Source of the DNA: Alistipes excrementigallinarum | GTDB taxonomy: Bacteria > Bacteroidota > Bacteroidia > Bacteroidales > Rikenellaceae | NCBI GenBank assembly: GCA_019112825.1 | Contig: DXIP01000013.1 | Span: 85,313 to 149,312 of the forward strand | DNA: 64,000 nt | Direction: 5' to 3' | Part shown: piece by piece, positions 34,287 through 42,257 of the stretch | Position numbering within the stretch: the stretch's first letter is position 1 | Layout: every line of letters begins with the position of its first letter | Position numbers and translations under genes: made by a program | Notes under the pieces: generated by a model | Told to the model about the DNA's origin: nothing | Seen by the model: the letters and a program-made list of their open reading frames with translations, nothing else | Database searches by the model: none

Positions 34287-34365
34287 CGTATTGATTGATG
34301 CGGTCGGGGTGCGGAGCGGCTGGCGGTCTCCAGTCTCCACACCCACCCGCGGCCCCATCGCGGGG

Positions 34366-35511
34366 TCACTTCGGGGAGGAGACGATGCGATAGAGCTCCG
34401 TGATGCGGTTGCACATCTCCTCCCACGAGAAGCGGCGCCGCTCCTCGAGGCAGTTCTCGCGGAAGCGCGCGAGGGCATCGCCCTCGTACATGCGGCCGAT
34501 GGCTGCGGCAACCCCCTCGGCCGTCGGCGGGCAGACATACCCCACCCTGCCGTCGGGGACAATCTCGGGAAGGCCTCCGACGGCCGTGACGACCATCGGC
34601 GTGCAGAACTGGTAGGCAATCTGCGTCACGCCGCTCTGCGTGGCACTCTTGTAGGGCTGCACGACGAAGTCGGCCGCCGAGAAGTAGTACTTCACCAGCT
34701 CATCGGGGATGAAGTGGTCGTGGAGCAGCACCTCCCCTTCGAGGCCGCTCTCGGCAATCTGGCGGATGTAGCGTTCGCGCGGGGCGTAGAACTCGCCGGC
34801 GACGAGCAGCCGGCGCGACGCGGTCTGCCCCGCATCGCGCAGCCGGCGCCACGCCTCGAGCAGCAGGTCGAGCCCCTTGTAGTCGCGAATCAGCCCGAAG
34901 AAGAGGACGTAGCTCATCTGCGGGTCGAGCCCCAGCCGCACGCAGGCCTCGCCGCGGTCGGTGCGCGAGCCGAAGTTCTCGAAGAGGGGGTGGGGCGAGA
35001 AGAGCGCCGGGGCGGAGGTGTACTCCTTCAGTTCGCCGTGGACCTGCTCCGACATGTAGACGAAGCCGTCGACGGCCGAGAGGAAGTAGCGGTTGAAGGG
35101 GCGGTCGACGAAGTGGTGCTCGTGCGGCTCGACGTTGTCGATTTGGCAGAGCACCTTCGTATGGCCGTTGCGCCGCGCCAGGCGGGCGATGGTCCCGAAG
35201 CAGGGGGCCATGAAGGGGGTCCAGTACTTGAGCAGGATGAAGTCGGGGGCCTCGCGGCGCAGGCTCCACCCCTCGCGGAGCCAGTTGAAGGGGTTCACCG
35301 TGTTGACGCAGCGGCGAATCCGCAGGTCGGCCGGCGCGGGGGTCGTGAGCGTCTGGCTCTTGCCGGGAAAGAGCAGCGAGGGGTACTGCACCGTGAAGGT
35401 CCTGATATCGACCTGATTGCCCCGCTGCTGGAAGGTGCGGGCCATGATTTCCATGATGGAGGCCAGACCTCCCCGGAAGGGATGGGCCGGGCCCAGTACG
35501 GTAATCTTCAT
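34366..35511 (-). CDS. GT-B fold glycosyltransferase (GT4-like)
   Basis: A 381-aa cytoplasmic glycosyltransferase: MKITVLGPAHPFRGGLASIMEIMARTFQQRGNQVDIRTFTVQYP, then a C-terminal nucleotide-sugar domain with GLIRDYKGLDLLLEAW, the motif ADFVVQPYKSATQSGVTQIAYQFCTPMVVTAVGGLPEIV and a final helix. The ESG-type motif is changed to TQSGV. Probably adds sugars to a surface glycan or glycolipid; no glycan cluster surrounds it. The ATG at 35511 follows the -7 box; the frame stays open upstream only through repeat DNA. Confidence 0.9.
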   Translation of the reverse strand: MKITVLGPAHPFRGGLASIMEIMARTFQQRGNQVDIRTFTVQYPSLLFPGKSQTLTTPAPADLRIRRCVNTVNPFNWLREGWSLRREAPDFILLKYWTPFMAPCFGTIARLARRNGHTKVLCQIDNVEPHEHHFVDRPFNRYFLSAVDGFVYMSEQVHGELKEYTSAPALFSPHPLFENFGSRTDRGEACVRLGLDPQMSYVLFFGLIRDYKGLDLLLEAWRRLRDAGQTASRRLLVAGEFYAPRERYIRQIAESGLEGEVLLHDHFIPDELVKYYFSAADFVVQPYKSATQSGVTQIAYQFCTPMVVTAVGGLPEIVPDGRVGYVCPPTAEGVAAAIGRMYEGDALARFRENCLEERRRFSWEEMCNRITELYRIVSSPK

Positions 35512-35574
35512 AGGCGGCGTGTGTGGTTGGCTCGTGGAGCGGCCGGCGGCACCGGGGCCGAGACCGTTCCGATG

Positions 35575-35582
35575 CAAAGATA
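35575..35582 (-). promoter_or_regulatory. -7 box of the glycosyltransferase gene
   Basis: TATCTTTG on the minus strand, directly after the terminator of the upstream bfr unit; 63 nt before the ATG. Confidence 0.55.
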
Positions 35583-35583
35583 C

Positions 35584-35622
35584 GAAAAATCGGGTCCTCC
35601 GCTGCCGGAGGCCCGATTTTTT
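35584..35622. terminator. Terminator after bfr, probably bidirectional
   Basis: A 13-bp stem with one G-U pair around GCTG, with T-runs on both strands' 3' sides. On the minus strand it ends bfr transcription immediately before the next promoter. Confidence 0.8.
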
Positions 35623-35639
35623 CACACGCCCGGGGAGGG

Positions 35640-35840
35640 GCGCAGACGAAGGCGCAAAAACAGATGCCGGCGCGGGCACAGACTCGGCTGCGGGGGCTCG
35701 GGGGCCGGGCACAAACTCCGGCTCGGGCACAAGTACAGACACCGCCCGGGCTCGGGCCGGGCTCCTGCTCGGATTCGGGTGCTGTCCGGGCTCAGGCCGG
35801 GCTCCAGCTCGGATTCGGGTGCCGCCCGGACTCGGACGCC
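35640..35840. repeat. G-rich intergenic repeat tract with a 40-bp duplication
   Basis: Two tandem 40-bp copies at 35746-35785 and 35786-35825 differ at about five positions; further degenerate copies of GGCTCGGGC and GGCACAAACTCC lie to the left. It is between the bfr stop codon and its terminator, so it is probably a transcribed 3' region. Confidence 0.8.
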
Positions 35841-35847
35841 GCACCTG

Positions 35848-36390
35848 TTACTGCTCCACGGCCACCGGATGCCCCATCTGCTCGGCCTCGCGACGGCTCG
35901 CCGCCACCGACTGCAGCGCCAGGTAGTGCTCGCCGTAGTCGAGCAGGTGCTGCAGCTCGGCGCGGAAGGCGTCCAGATGGCGCTCCTCCTCGGCCACGGC
36001 TCGCTCGAAGAGGGCCCGCGTTGCGGCATCCTTCTGCTCGCAGGCGATGCGCGCCGCCTCGTTGTAGCTCGCCACGGTGTTCTGCTCGAGCTGCATGGCC
36101 AGACGCAGCATCTCAAGCGGCTCGACCAGCGGCCGGGTGCGGAACGAAGGGTTCATCTCGACGTCGCCCCTCAGAAAGAGAATCCGCTCGGCGAAGAGCT
36201 CGATGTGGCGCATCTCGGCGATGGCGACGCGGTGCATCAGCTCGGAGAGGTAGCGGTAGCGCGCATCCTCGAAGTGGACGTGGAAGTAGATATACTGCAA
36301 CGACGAGGCAATCTCCTTGCCCACGGCGTCGTTGAGCAGCCCGATGCTTACCCGCTGGCTGCTGTTGCGGGTTTCGGTTGTCGTCTCCAT
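35848..36390 (-). CDS. bfr: Bacterioferritin
   Basis: Iron-storage protein that oxidises Fe(II) and binds heme between subunits. In the 180-aa protein the six ferroxidase ligands of E. coli Bfr map with a constant offset: Glu26, Glu59, His62, Glu102, Glu135 and His138. The heme ligand Met52 corresponds to Met60 in the EMRH motif. The LFAERILFLRGD segment is also typical. The ATG at 36390 is preferred because the longer frame runs through a hairpin and repeat DNA. No promoter box is visible; a terminator-like hairpin lies 8 nt upstream of the ATG. Confidence 0.95.
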   Translation of the reverse strand: METTTETRNSSQRVSIGLLNDAVGKEIASSLQYIYFHVHFEDARYRYLSELMHRVAIAEMRHIELFAERILFLRGDVEMNPSFRTRPLVEPLEMLRLAMQLEQNTVASYNEAARIACEQKDAATRALFERAVAEEERHLDAFRAELQHLLDYGEHYLALQSVAASRREAEQMGHPVAVEQ

Positions 36391-36393
36391 ACG

Positions 36394-36426
36394 AAAAAGG
36401 TTTTGCACCCGTTGCGGTGCAAAACC
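36394..36426 (-). promoter_or_regulatory. Terminator-like hairpin just before the bfr start codon
   Basis: A perfect 11-bp stem (36399-36409 with 36416-36426) with a 6-nt loop, followed on the minus strand by TTTTT and, after 3 nt, the bfr ATG. It is either the terminator of the upstream gene or an attenuator in the bfr leader. No -7 box lies between it and the ATG. Confidence 0.65.
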
Positions 36427-36499
36427 CGTTCCGTATTGTTTGTCCGAGGCCGCCCGACGCCGCTTTTTTACGCGCATGCCGCGCAAGCAGCGCCGCCTG

Positions 36500-36668
36500 C
36501 GGAGCATCGACGCACGCGTCCCCGTCCGGCCTACCCTTGCGCCCCGTCCGTGCCCCGTCCGTGCCCCATCCGCGCCTCAGTTCGCAGCCCGTCAGCGTTC
36601 TTGTTCGCCCCCCGTCCGCGCCCTGGTTTGCGCCCCGGTTCGCGCCCCGGTTCGCGTCCGCGCCCTTA
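36500..36668 (-). repeat. Pyrimidine-rich intergenic repeat tract
   Basis: Degenerate tandem copies of GCCCCGTCCGT and, near 36630-36660, of CGCCCCGGTTCG. It directly follows the thioesterase stop codon. No gene seen. Confidence 0.75.
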
Positions 36669-37412
36669 TTACTTGTGCTCCGGTTCGCGCCAGGAAATGG
36701 CTGCCCGCACGGCCGCCTCGCCCGCCTCGTTGCGGATTTCGAAGAGCGTCTCCCCCTCGCGCGTCTGGCACCCCACGCGGAGCAGCTCGCCGTAGCGGCA
36801 CTCGTGCAGGAAGTGGATGTCGAGCCGCATCCCCCCGTCGCGGGCGAAGCACTCGACGGGCAGCATGTCGAGGCACATCTCGATGTAGCGCATCGTATTG
36901 ACGTGGCGGTTGAAGTCGATGTCACTGTAGACCACGCGGTGCTCGACGAAGCGCTCGGGCTCGACCGAGCGGATTTTGCGGGGCTTCTCGGCCGGCGACG
37001 GCGCGTCGACAATCGCCTCGTTGTGGGCGCGTCCCACCCACGAGAGGTCGACGGCCGTACGCGTCGTGAGGTCAATCATCGCCCACTGCGTGACGGCCCG
37101 CGCGAATTCGTGCCCCGAGGCGTCGCTGAGCGTAAAGTTACGCGTCGAGAGCACCCGTCCGTACTCGTTAATCCACGTGGCGACGGTGTAGTCGGTATAC
37201 TGCTGCGGGCGCTCGTCGACCTCGATGGCCATGCGCGAGAGGACCCACGAGTGGTTGTCGGCATTGAGCGCATCGACGCCGAAGCCCTTGCCATGGGCGT
37301 CGGCACCCGCCACGTTGAGGATGGAGACGCCCAGCGCCGGGAGCGTCGCCCGCAGGGTAAAGTCCACATCCTGAGGCTCGACCCGATATGAATAGAAGGA
37401 TTTCTGACCCAT
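36669..37412 (-). CDS. Acyl-ACP thioesterase
   Basis: Releases fatty acids from acyl carrier protein. The 247-aa protein has two tandem hotdog domains: the first starts MGQKSFYSYRVEPQDVDFTLRATLPALGVSILNVAGADAHGKGFG, and the second has VYSDIDFNRHVNTMRYIEMCLDMLP, the D-x-N-x-H-V-N motif of bacterial and plant FatA/FatB relatives. Length and domain order fit the bacterial family. The ATG at 37412 lies after the -7 box; the frame stays open further upstream only by chance. Confidence 0.93.
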   Translation of the reverse strand: MGQKSFYSYRVEPQDVDFTLRATLPALGVSILNVAGADAHGKGFGVDALNADNHSWVLSRMAIEVDERPQQYTDYTVATWINEYGRVLSTRNFTLSDASGHEFARAVTQWAMIDLTTRTAVDLSWVGRAHNEAIVDAPSPAEKPRKIRSVEPERFVEHRVVYSDIDFNRHVNTMRYIEMCLDMLPVECFARDGGMRLDIHFLHECRYGELLRVGCQTREGETLFEIRNEAGEAAVRAAISWREPEHK

Positions 37413-37445
37413 TTGTCCGAATGCGTTTTGGTTCACACGTCGGAA

Positions 37446-37453
37446 CAAAGATA
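37446..37453 (-). promoter_or_regulatory. -7 box of the acyl-ACP thioesterase gene
   Basis: TATCTTTG on the minus strand, 33 nt before the ATG; T-rich upstream with a TTTC near -33. Confidence 0.55.
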
Positions 37454-37593
37454 CGAAAAAAGCGTGCCGCGGCGAAAAAAAATCGACCGCCGAAGGCCGC
37501 CCTCCGCCGTGGCCGCAGGGTCGACCGACTCCCCGCATACACCCTGGACAGGAGCTCCGGACGACAAAAATTATCGAAAAACGATAAATATTA

Positions 37594-37624
37594 TTTGTTT
37601 TTCAAAAAACTAATTGTACATTTG
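37594..37624 (+). promoter_or_regulatory. Promoter of the DUF2975-XRE unit
   Basis: TTTG at 37594-37597, 19 nt, TACATTTG at 37617-37624, in one of the most AT-rich stretches of the window (about 37565-37630). Confidence 0.8.
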
Positions 37625-37653
37625 CAAAAAAGAAACCCACACACGTACCGCAC

Positions 37654-38343
37654 ATGCAGAACAAGCGACGACTCTACAAGCATCTGATGATTATCTACGT
37701 CTTCTACTTCGTGGCGCTGGTCATCGGCTTCCTTTCGACCATCGCCCCGAGCTTCTCGTCGGGCTGGCGCGAGGCACAGCAGACGATGGATACCGACTTC
37801 ACGCAGGGCGACGTGCGCACCTACTACGTCTACGCACCGCTGCGCGCCTCGGGCTCGGAACTGCCCGCCGTCGAGGGGGTCGGTGCGAACACCTCCGTCT
37901 CGGTGGACAACGTCCGGCTGCGCGTCACCGTGCCCGAAAAGTACACGGTCTCGAACTCCCTCAAGGTGATGGCCAACAACGGCTTCGCCTACCTCCTCTC
38001 GATGCTCACGGGGGTAGCCTATCTGGCGGTCTTCATCCTCATCGCCCTCATCATCAACTCGCTGCGCAAGTCCATCCGCGACGAGCAGCCGCTGCGCCAC
38101 GGCAACATCGGCCGCACGCGCGCCATCGGCATCCTGATGCTCGTGGCCGCGCTGAGCGAGTCGTTCATGAAGTACATCAACATCCGCGAGGCCGCCACGC
38201 TGCTTCAGGGTTCGGCGCTGCAGGTCGACACCACCTTCCCGCTCAACTACTGGAACATCATCGTCGGCATCCTGATGCTCTTCATGGCCGAGGTGCTCGT
38301 GGTGGGCACGCAGCTGAGCGAGGAGCAGAAACTGACCATCTAA
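37654..38343 (+). CDS. DUF2975 family membrane protein
   Basis: A 229-aa inner-membrane protein with about four TM helices: one near 10-30, two around 110-140 (GFAYLLSMLTGVAYLAVFILIALIINSLRKS) and 155-170, and one near 200-222. The motif RKSIRDEQPLRHGNIGRTRAIGILML resembles DUF2975, a family often paired with a small XRE regulator, as here. In such pairs the membrane protein may act as sensor or target; this is not proven. Confidence 0.85.
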   Translation: MQNKRRLYKHLMIIYVFYFVALVIGFLSTIAPSFSSGWREAQQTMDTDFTQGDVRTYYVYAPLRASGSELPAVEGVGANTSVSVDNVRLRVTVPEKYTVSNSLKVMANNGFAYLLSMLTGVAYLAVFILIALIINSLRKSIRDEQPLRHGNIGRTRAIGILMLVAALSESFMKYINIREAATLLQGSALQVDTTFPLNYWNIIVGILMLFMAEVLVVGTQLSEEQKLTI

Positions 38344-38391
38344 CCGCACACAAGGAAATGATTTTCACGGATATATATACGAATAACACAA

Positions 38392-38400
38392 GGGGGGGGG
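38392..38400 (+). repeat. G9 homopolymer directly before the XRE start codon
   Basis: Nine G in a row, then T, then the ATG at 38402. Homopolymers of this length can change by slippage. Here it would alter the leader of the regulator, not its reading frame. Confidence 0.9.
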
Positions 38401-38401
38401 T

Positions 38402-38623
38402 ATGGCGATAATCATCAATATTGATGTCATGATGGCCAAGCGCAAAATCTCGCTCGGAGAGCTTGCCGAACGGGTGGACATCACGCCGGCCAATCTTTCG
38501 ATTCTCAAGAACGGCAAGGCTAAGGCCGTCCGCTTCTCGACGCTCGAGGCGATTTGCCGCGAGCTGGAGTGCCAGCCGGGCGACATCATCGAATACCGCC
38601 CCGAACCGGCCCCGAACGAGTAA
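38402..38623 (+). CDS. Small XRE/Cro-type regulator (YozG-like)
   Basis: A 73-aa protein that is little more than a helix-turn-helix: ISLGELAERVDITPANLSILKNGKAKAVRFSTLEAICRELECQPGDIIEYRP. This matches the short HTH_26/YozG-type regulators that accompany DUF2975 proteins. The gap to the DUF2975 gene is 58 nt and has no -7 box, so they are probably co-transcribed from the promoter at 37594. Confidence 0.9.
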   Translation: MAIIINIDVMMAKRKISLGELAERVDITPANLSILKNGKAKAVRFSTLEAICRELECQPGDIIEYRPEPAPNE

Positions 38624-38680
38624 GACGCCGCGGCTGCGGCCTGCAACGAAACAGACGAAAAACCACTTAATACCAACACT

Positions 38681-41503
38681 ATGAAAAAACTGACAATGCT
38701 CCTCGTCGCCCTGACGGCAACGGCGAGCGTCATGGCCCAGGGGCCCATGACTCCGATTCCGGCCGACCCCGAGCTGCGCACGGGCAAGCTGGACAACGGC
38801 ATGACCTACTACATCCGGCACAACGAAAAGCCGAAGAATCAGGCCGATTTCTACATACTCCACGACGTGGGCGCCATCCAGGAGGAGGACTCGCAGCAGG
38901 GTCTGGCACACTTCCTCGAGCACATGGCCTTCAACGGCACGAAAAACCTGCCCGGCAAACAGATGATTGAGTATCTGGAGACCGTCGGCGTGAAGTTCGG
39001 CTACAACCTCAACGCCGGAACGACCTGGGACTACACCTGCTACAACATCTCGGACGTGCCGACCCAGCGTCAGGGCGTCATCGACAGCGCCCTGCTCGTC
39101 CTGCACGACTGGTCGCACTTCATCGCCCTGCGTCCCGAGGAGATTGACTCGGAGCGCGGCGTCATCATGGAGGAGCTGCGTACGCGCGACGGCGCCTCGT
39201 GGCGTTCGACCATGAGCATGCTCCAGGCGCTGGGCAAGGGTACGCTCTACGAGCACCGCAACCTGATTGGCTACCTCGACGGGCTGAAGAACTTCCACCA
39301 CGACGAGCTGGAGAAGTTCTACACCTCGTGGTACCGTCCCGACTACCAGGCCGTGATTGTCGTGGGTGACGTGGACGTCGACGCCATCGAGCAGAAAATC
39401 AAGACGCTGATGGCCGACATCCCGGCTCCGGCGGCCGACGCCCCGAAGAAGGCCGAGATTGTCGTTCCCGACAACGAGGAGCCCATCGTCAGCATCTTCA
39501 CCGACCCCGAGATGCAGGGTTCGCGCGTACAGCTCTTCATCAAGCGCCGCGCACTGCCCGAGGTGATGAACAACACCGTGCAGGCCGAGATGCTGGACGT
39601 CATCAACTCCTACATGACGGTCATGGAGAACGCCCGTCTTGAGGAGCTCCGCATGAAGCCCGACGCACCGTTCCTCGGCGCCGGCATGGGCTCGGGCGAG
39701 GTAGGCGTCATCCCGACGCTCGACGCCACGATTTTCACCGCCGCAACGCAGGACGGAGCGCTGGCCCGCGGCTTCGAAGCGCTCTATACCGAGCTGGAGA
39801 AGATGCGCCGCTACGGCTTCACGCAGGGTGAGTTCGAGCGCGCCCAGGAGACCCTGATGCGCGACGCCGAGCGCAGCTACGCCAACCGCAACGACCGCAC
39901 CAACGAGGAGTATGTCGAGGAGTATCTGGCCAACTACCGCAGGAATTCGCCCGTACCCGACGCCAAGACCGAGTGGCAGCTCGACAGCATGCTCATCCGC
40001 AACATCACGGTCGACGCCGTGAATGCCGTGGCACAGCAGTTCATCACCCCGACCAACCAGGTCATCTTCGTCACGGCGCCCGAGAAGGAGGGCATCACCA
40101 ACCCGACGGCCGAAGAGCTGCTGGCCATCCGCGACAAGGTCATCTCGTCGGAGGTCGAGGCCTATGAGGACAACGTGGTCAAGGAGCCGCTGATTCCCGA
40201 GGGAACCAAGCTGAAGGGTTCGCCCGTCAAGAAGACGACGACCGACCAGACACTGGGCACCACCGAGTGGACGCTGGCCAACGGCACGCGCATCGTCGTG
40301 AAGCCCACGACGTTCAAGGCCGACGAGGTGCGCATGAGCGCCACCGCCAAGGGAGGTCTCTCGCTGCTGAGCGACGAGGAGTACTACATGGGTGAGATGA
40401 TGCCGAGCATCAACGCCATGTCGGGCATCGGCCGCTTCTCGGCCACGGAGCTCCGCAAGCAGCTCTCGGGCAAGTCGGCTTCGGTGCAGAACAACACCTC
40501 GGAGTATGCCAGCACCATCAACGGCAGCTGCTCGCCCAAGGACCTCGAGACGATGCTCCAGCTGCTCTACCTCGACTTCACCTCGCCGCGCTTCGACCAG
40601 AACGACTACAACACGCTCATCAACACGCTCAACGCACAGCTGGCCAACGTGGAGTCGAACCCCGACTACCTGGCCCAGAAGCGCTTCCTCGAGGTAAGCT
40701 ACGGCAACAACCCGCGCCGTCAGATGATTTCGCAGGAGCTCGTCTCGAAGTTCGACTTCGCGAAGCTGCCCGCCATCTACGAGAAGCTCTACCCCAATGC
40801 CAACAGCTTCACCTTCATCTTCGTGGGCAACGTCGACCTGGAGACACTCAAGCCGCTGGTCGAGAAGTACATCGGTTCGATTCCCGCCTCGAAGAAGACG
40901 AACTTCGTCGACGACAAGGCTTCGGTGGTCAAGGGCGACGTGACAGAGGACTTCCGCGTGGCGATGCAGCAGCCGAAGGTCAACGTGCACTACCTCTTCT
41001 CGGGTGATATGCCCTACACCTTCAAGAACAAGCTGGCGCTGACGTTCCTCACGCAGGCGCTCAACGCACGCTACCTCGTCTCGATTCGCGAGGAGAAGGG
41101 CGGCACCTACGGCGTGCAGGTCTACGGCACGACCGACTACATCCCGGCCGAGCGCTACGAGATGCACATCAACTTCGACACCAACGAGGAGATGGCCGAC
41201 GAGCTGCGCGAGATTGTGATGAAGGAGCTCCGGCAGATTGCCGACAACGGCCCGCTGACCGAGGATATCGAGAAGACGCGCGAGTTCCTGCTCAAGAACT
41301 GGCAGAACACGCTCGAGCAGAACGGCAGCTGGATGGGTTACCTCCAGTCGAAGTACGGCAGCGGTCTGGACTTCGTACGCGAATACAAGAGCGCGGTGGA
41401 GGCTCTGACCAACGCCGACGTGCAGGCCATGGCCCGCAAGGTGCTTGAGGACGGCAACCTGGTGAAGGTCATCATGCGCCCGGCTCCTGCCGAAGAGAAG
41501 TAA
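38681..41503 (+). CDS. M16 family zinc metalloprotease (pitrilysin-like), secreted
   Basis: A 940-aa exported protein (signal peptide MKKLTMLLVALTATASVMAQ). The inverted zinc motif HFLEH at 77-81 and Glu158 (76 residues between His81 and Glu158) form the M16 zinc site. The second half (for example VNVHYLFSGDMPYTFKNKLALTFLTQALNARYLVSIREEKGGTYGVQVYGT) is the inactive M16 partner domain carrying the R/Y substrate loop. Two-domain periplasmic peptidases of this size are common in Bacteroidota. A terminator follows. Confidence 0.95.
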   Translation: MKKLTMLLVALTATASVMAQGPMTPIPADPELRTGKLDNGMTYYIRHNEKPKNQADFYILHDVGAIQEEDSQQGLAHFLEHMAFNGTKNLPGKQMIEYLETVGVKFGYNLNAGTTWDYTCYNISDVPTQRQGVIDSALLVLHDWSHFIALRPEEIDSERGVIMEELRTRDGASWRSTMSMLQALGKGTLYEHRNLIGYLDGLKNFHHDELEKFYTSWYRPDYQAVIVVGDVDVDAIEQKIKTLMADIPAPAADAPKKAEIVVPDNEEPIVSIFTDPEMQGSRVQLFIKRRALPEVMNNTVQAEMLDVINSYMTVMENARLEELRMKPDAPFLGAGMGSGEVGVIPTLDATIFTAATQDGALARGFEALYTELEKMRRYGFTQGEFERAQETLMRDAERSYANRNDRTNEEYVEEYLANYRRNSPVPDAKTEWQLDSMLIRNITVDAVNAVAQQFITPTNQVIFVTAPEKEGITNPTAEELLAIRDKVISSEVEAYEDNVVKEPLIPEGTKLKGSPVKKTTTDQTLGTTEWTLANGTRIVVKPTTFKADEVRMSATAKGGLSLLSDEEYYMGEMMPSINAMSGIGRFSATELRKQLSGKSASVQNNTSEYASTINGSCSPKDLETMLQLLYLDFTSPRFDQNDYNTLINTLNAQLANVESNPDYLAQKRFLEVSYGNNPRRQMISQELVSKFDFAKLPAIYEKLYPNANSFTFIFVGNVDLETLKPLVEKYIGSIPASKKTNFVDDKASVVKGDVTEDFRVAMQQPKVNVHYLFSGDMPYTFKNKLALTFLTQALNARYLVSIREEKGGTYGVQVYGTTDYIPAERYEMHINFDTNEEMADELREIVMKELRQIADNGPLTEDIEKTREFLLKNWQNTLEQNGSWMGYLQSKYGSGLDFVREYKSAVEALTNADVQAMARKVLEDGNLVKVIMRPAPAEEK

Positions 41504-41547
41504 TCCACCGCATGCTTGGGGAGGCAGCCTCCCGAGCACTTCGGAAC

Positions 41548-41588
41548 TCAACTCCGGACCCCTCTTTTGGGGGGCCCGGAGTTTTTTT
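41548..41588 (+). terminator. Terminator of the M16 protease gene
   Basis: A 13-bp stem with one G-U pair (41550-41562 with 41570-41582 approximately), then a run of seven T. Confidence 0.85.
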
Positions 41589-41614
41589 GCGCAGATACGG
41601 CAGCAGGGGCCGGC

Positions 41615-41870
41615 CTGAATGCAGCGGGGACAGGAGCCGGGAGCGGGAACGGGTCGTGCCGGGAGCGAGGACAGGGACGCGCCGGGAGCGGGAACGGGAA
41701 CGTGCCGGAGAAAGAGCGCCGGGGCGGGGACAGGAGCGGAGAGAGGCCAGCGGGGCGGAAGGCCGGGGGACGAGCGCCGGGGCGGGGACAGGAGCGGAAG
41801 CGATTAAAGGAGCGGAGAGAGGCCAGCGGGGGCGGAAGGCCGCCGGGGAACGAGCGCCGGAAGTAACCGA
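41615..41870 (+). repeat. Purine-rich repeat tract with 58-80 bp direct repeats
   Basis: The word GAGCGCCGGGGCGGGGACAG starts units at 41714 and 41772, and a shorter copy at 41852; GAGAGAGGCCAGCGGGG follows in the first two. The left part repeats GCCGGGAGCGGGAACG. It lies downstream of the M16 gene. No gene seen. Confidence 0.85.
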
Positions 41871-41899
41871 AAACGATGTCGTACTTCCCCGCAAGGGCT

Positions 41900-42170
41900 C
41901 AATTCCGGTCAGACAATGCCCCCGAGCCGCATGCTCACCCGCAACACCCCTCCGCCAACTTCCGCCCCCTCTCCGCCGCGACGCCACCCCCTCCGCGCAT
42001 CGTCCTGCTGCCCTCCACCACCCCTCGCTCCATACCTCTGCCAACTTCCCCTCGCCTGCACCACCACGCGGCCTGTTTCTGCCCCGCTCCGCCCGCTCCT
42101 GCTCTCTTCCGGAAGGGCCGAAGAGGCCCCCCGCAGGGCCGGGCACCGGCTCCCATCGCCCCAAATACAC
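41900..42170 (-). repeat. Pyrimidine-rich tract facing the one above
   Basis: C/T-rich on the plus strand, hence purine-rich in the sense of the minus-strand genes to its right: CCTCCGCCAACTTCC, CCTCTGCCAACTTCC and similar words recur. It spans the other half of the 754-nt convergent gap 41504-42257. Confidence 0.7.
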
Positions 42171-42202
42171 ACAACCGACCCATCGCCCCCCGAACACGCA
42201 CA

Positions 42203-42234
42203 AAAAAAGAGCGGCATCCGCTGCCGGATGCCGC
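42203..42234 (-). terminator. Terminator of the nuclease/TonB receptor locus
   Basis: A perfect 10-bp stem (42211-42220 with 42225-42234), loop CTGC, followed on the minus strand by TCTTTTTTT. Confidence 0.85.
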
Positions 42235-42257
42235 CCCATGGAACGGATGCGCCGCCT

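Noticed and set aside
38282..41551. A 1089-codon open frame antisense to the M16 protease gene
   Set aside because: It mirrors the M16 gene in a GC-rich genome, has low-complexity Leu/Val/Arg/His composition, and no family motif. The same holds for the long antisense frames at 43499-46330, 60373-63558, 1437-3629 and 30702-31598.
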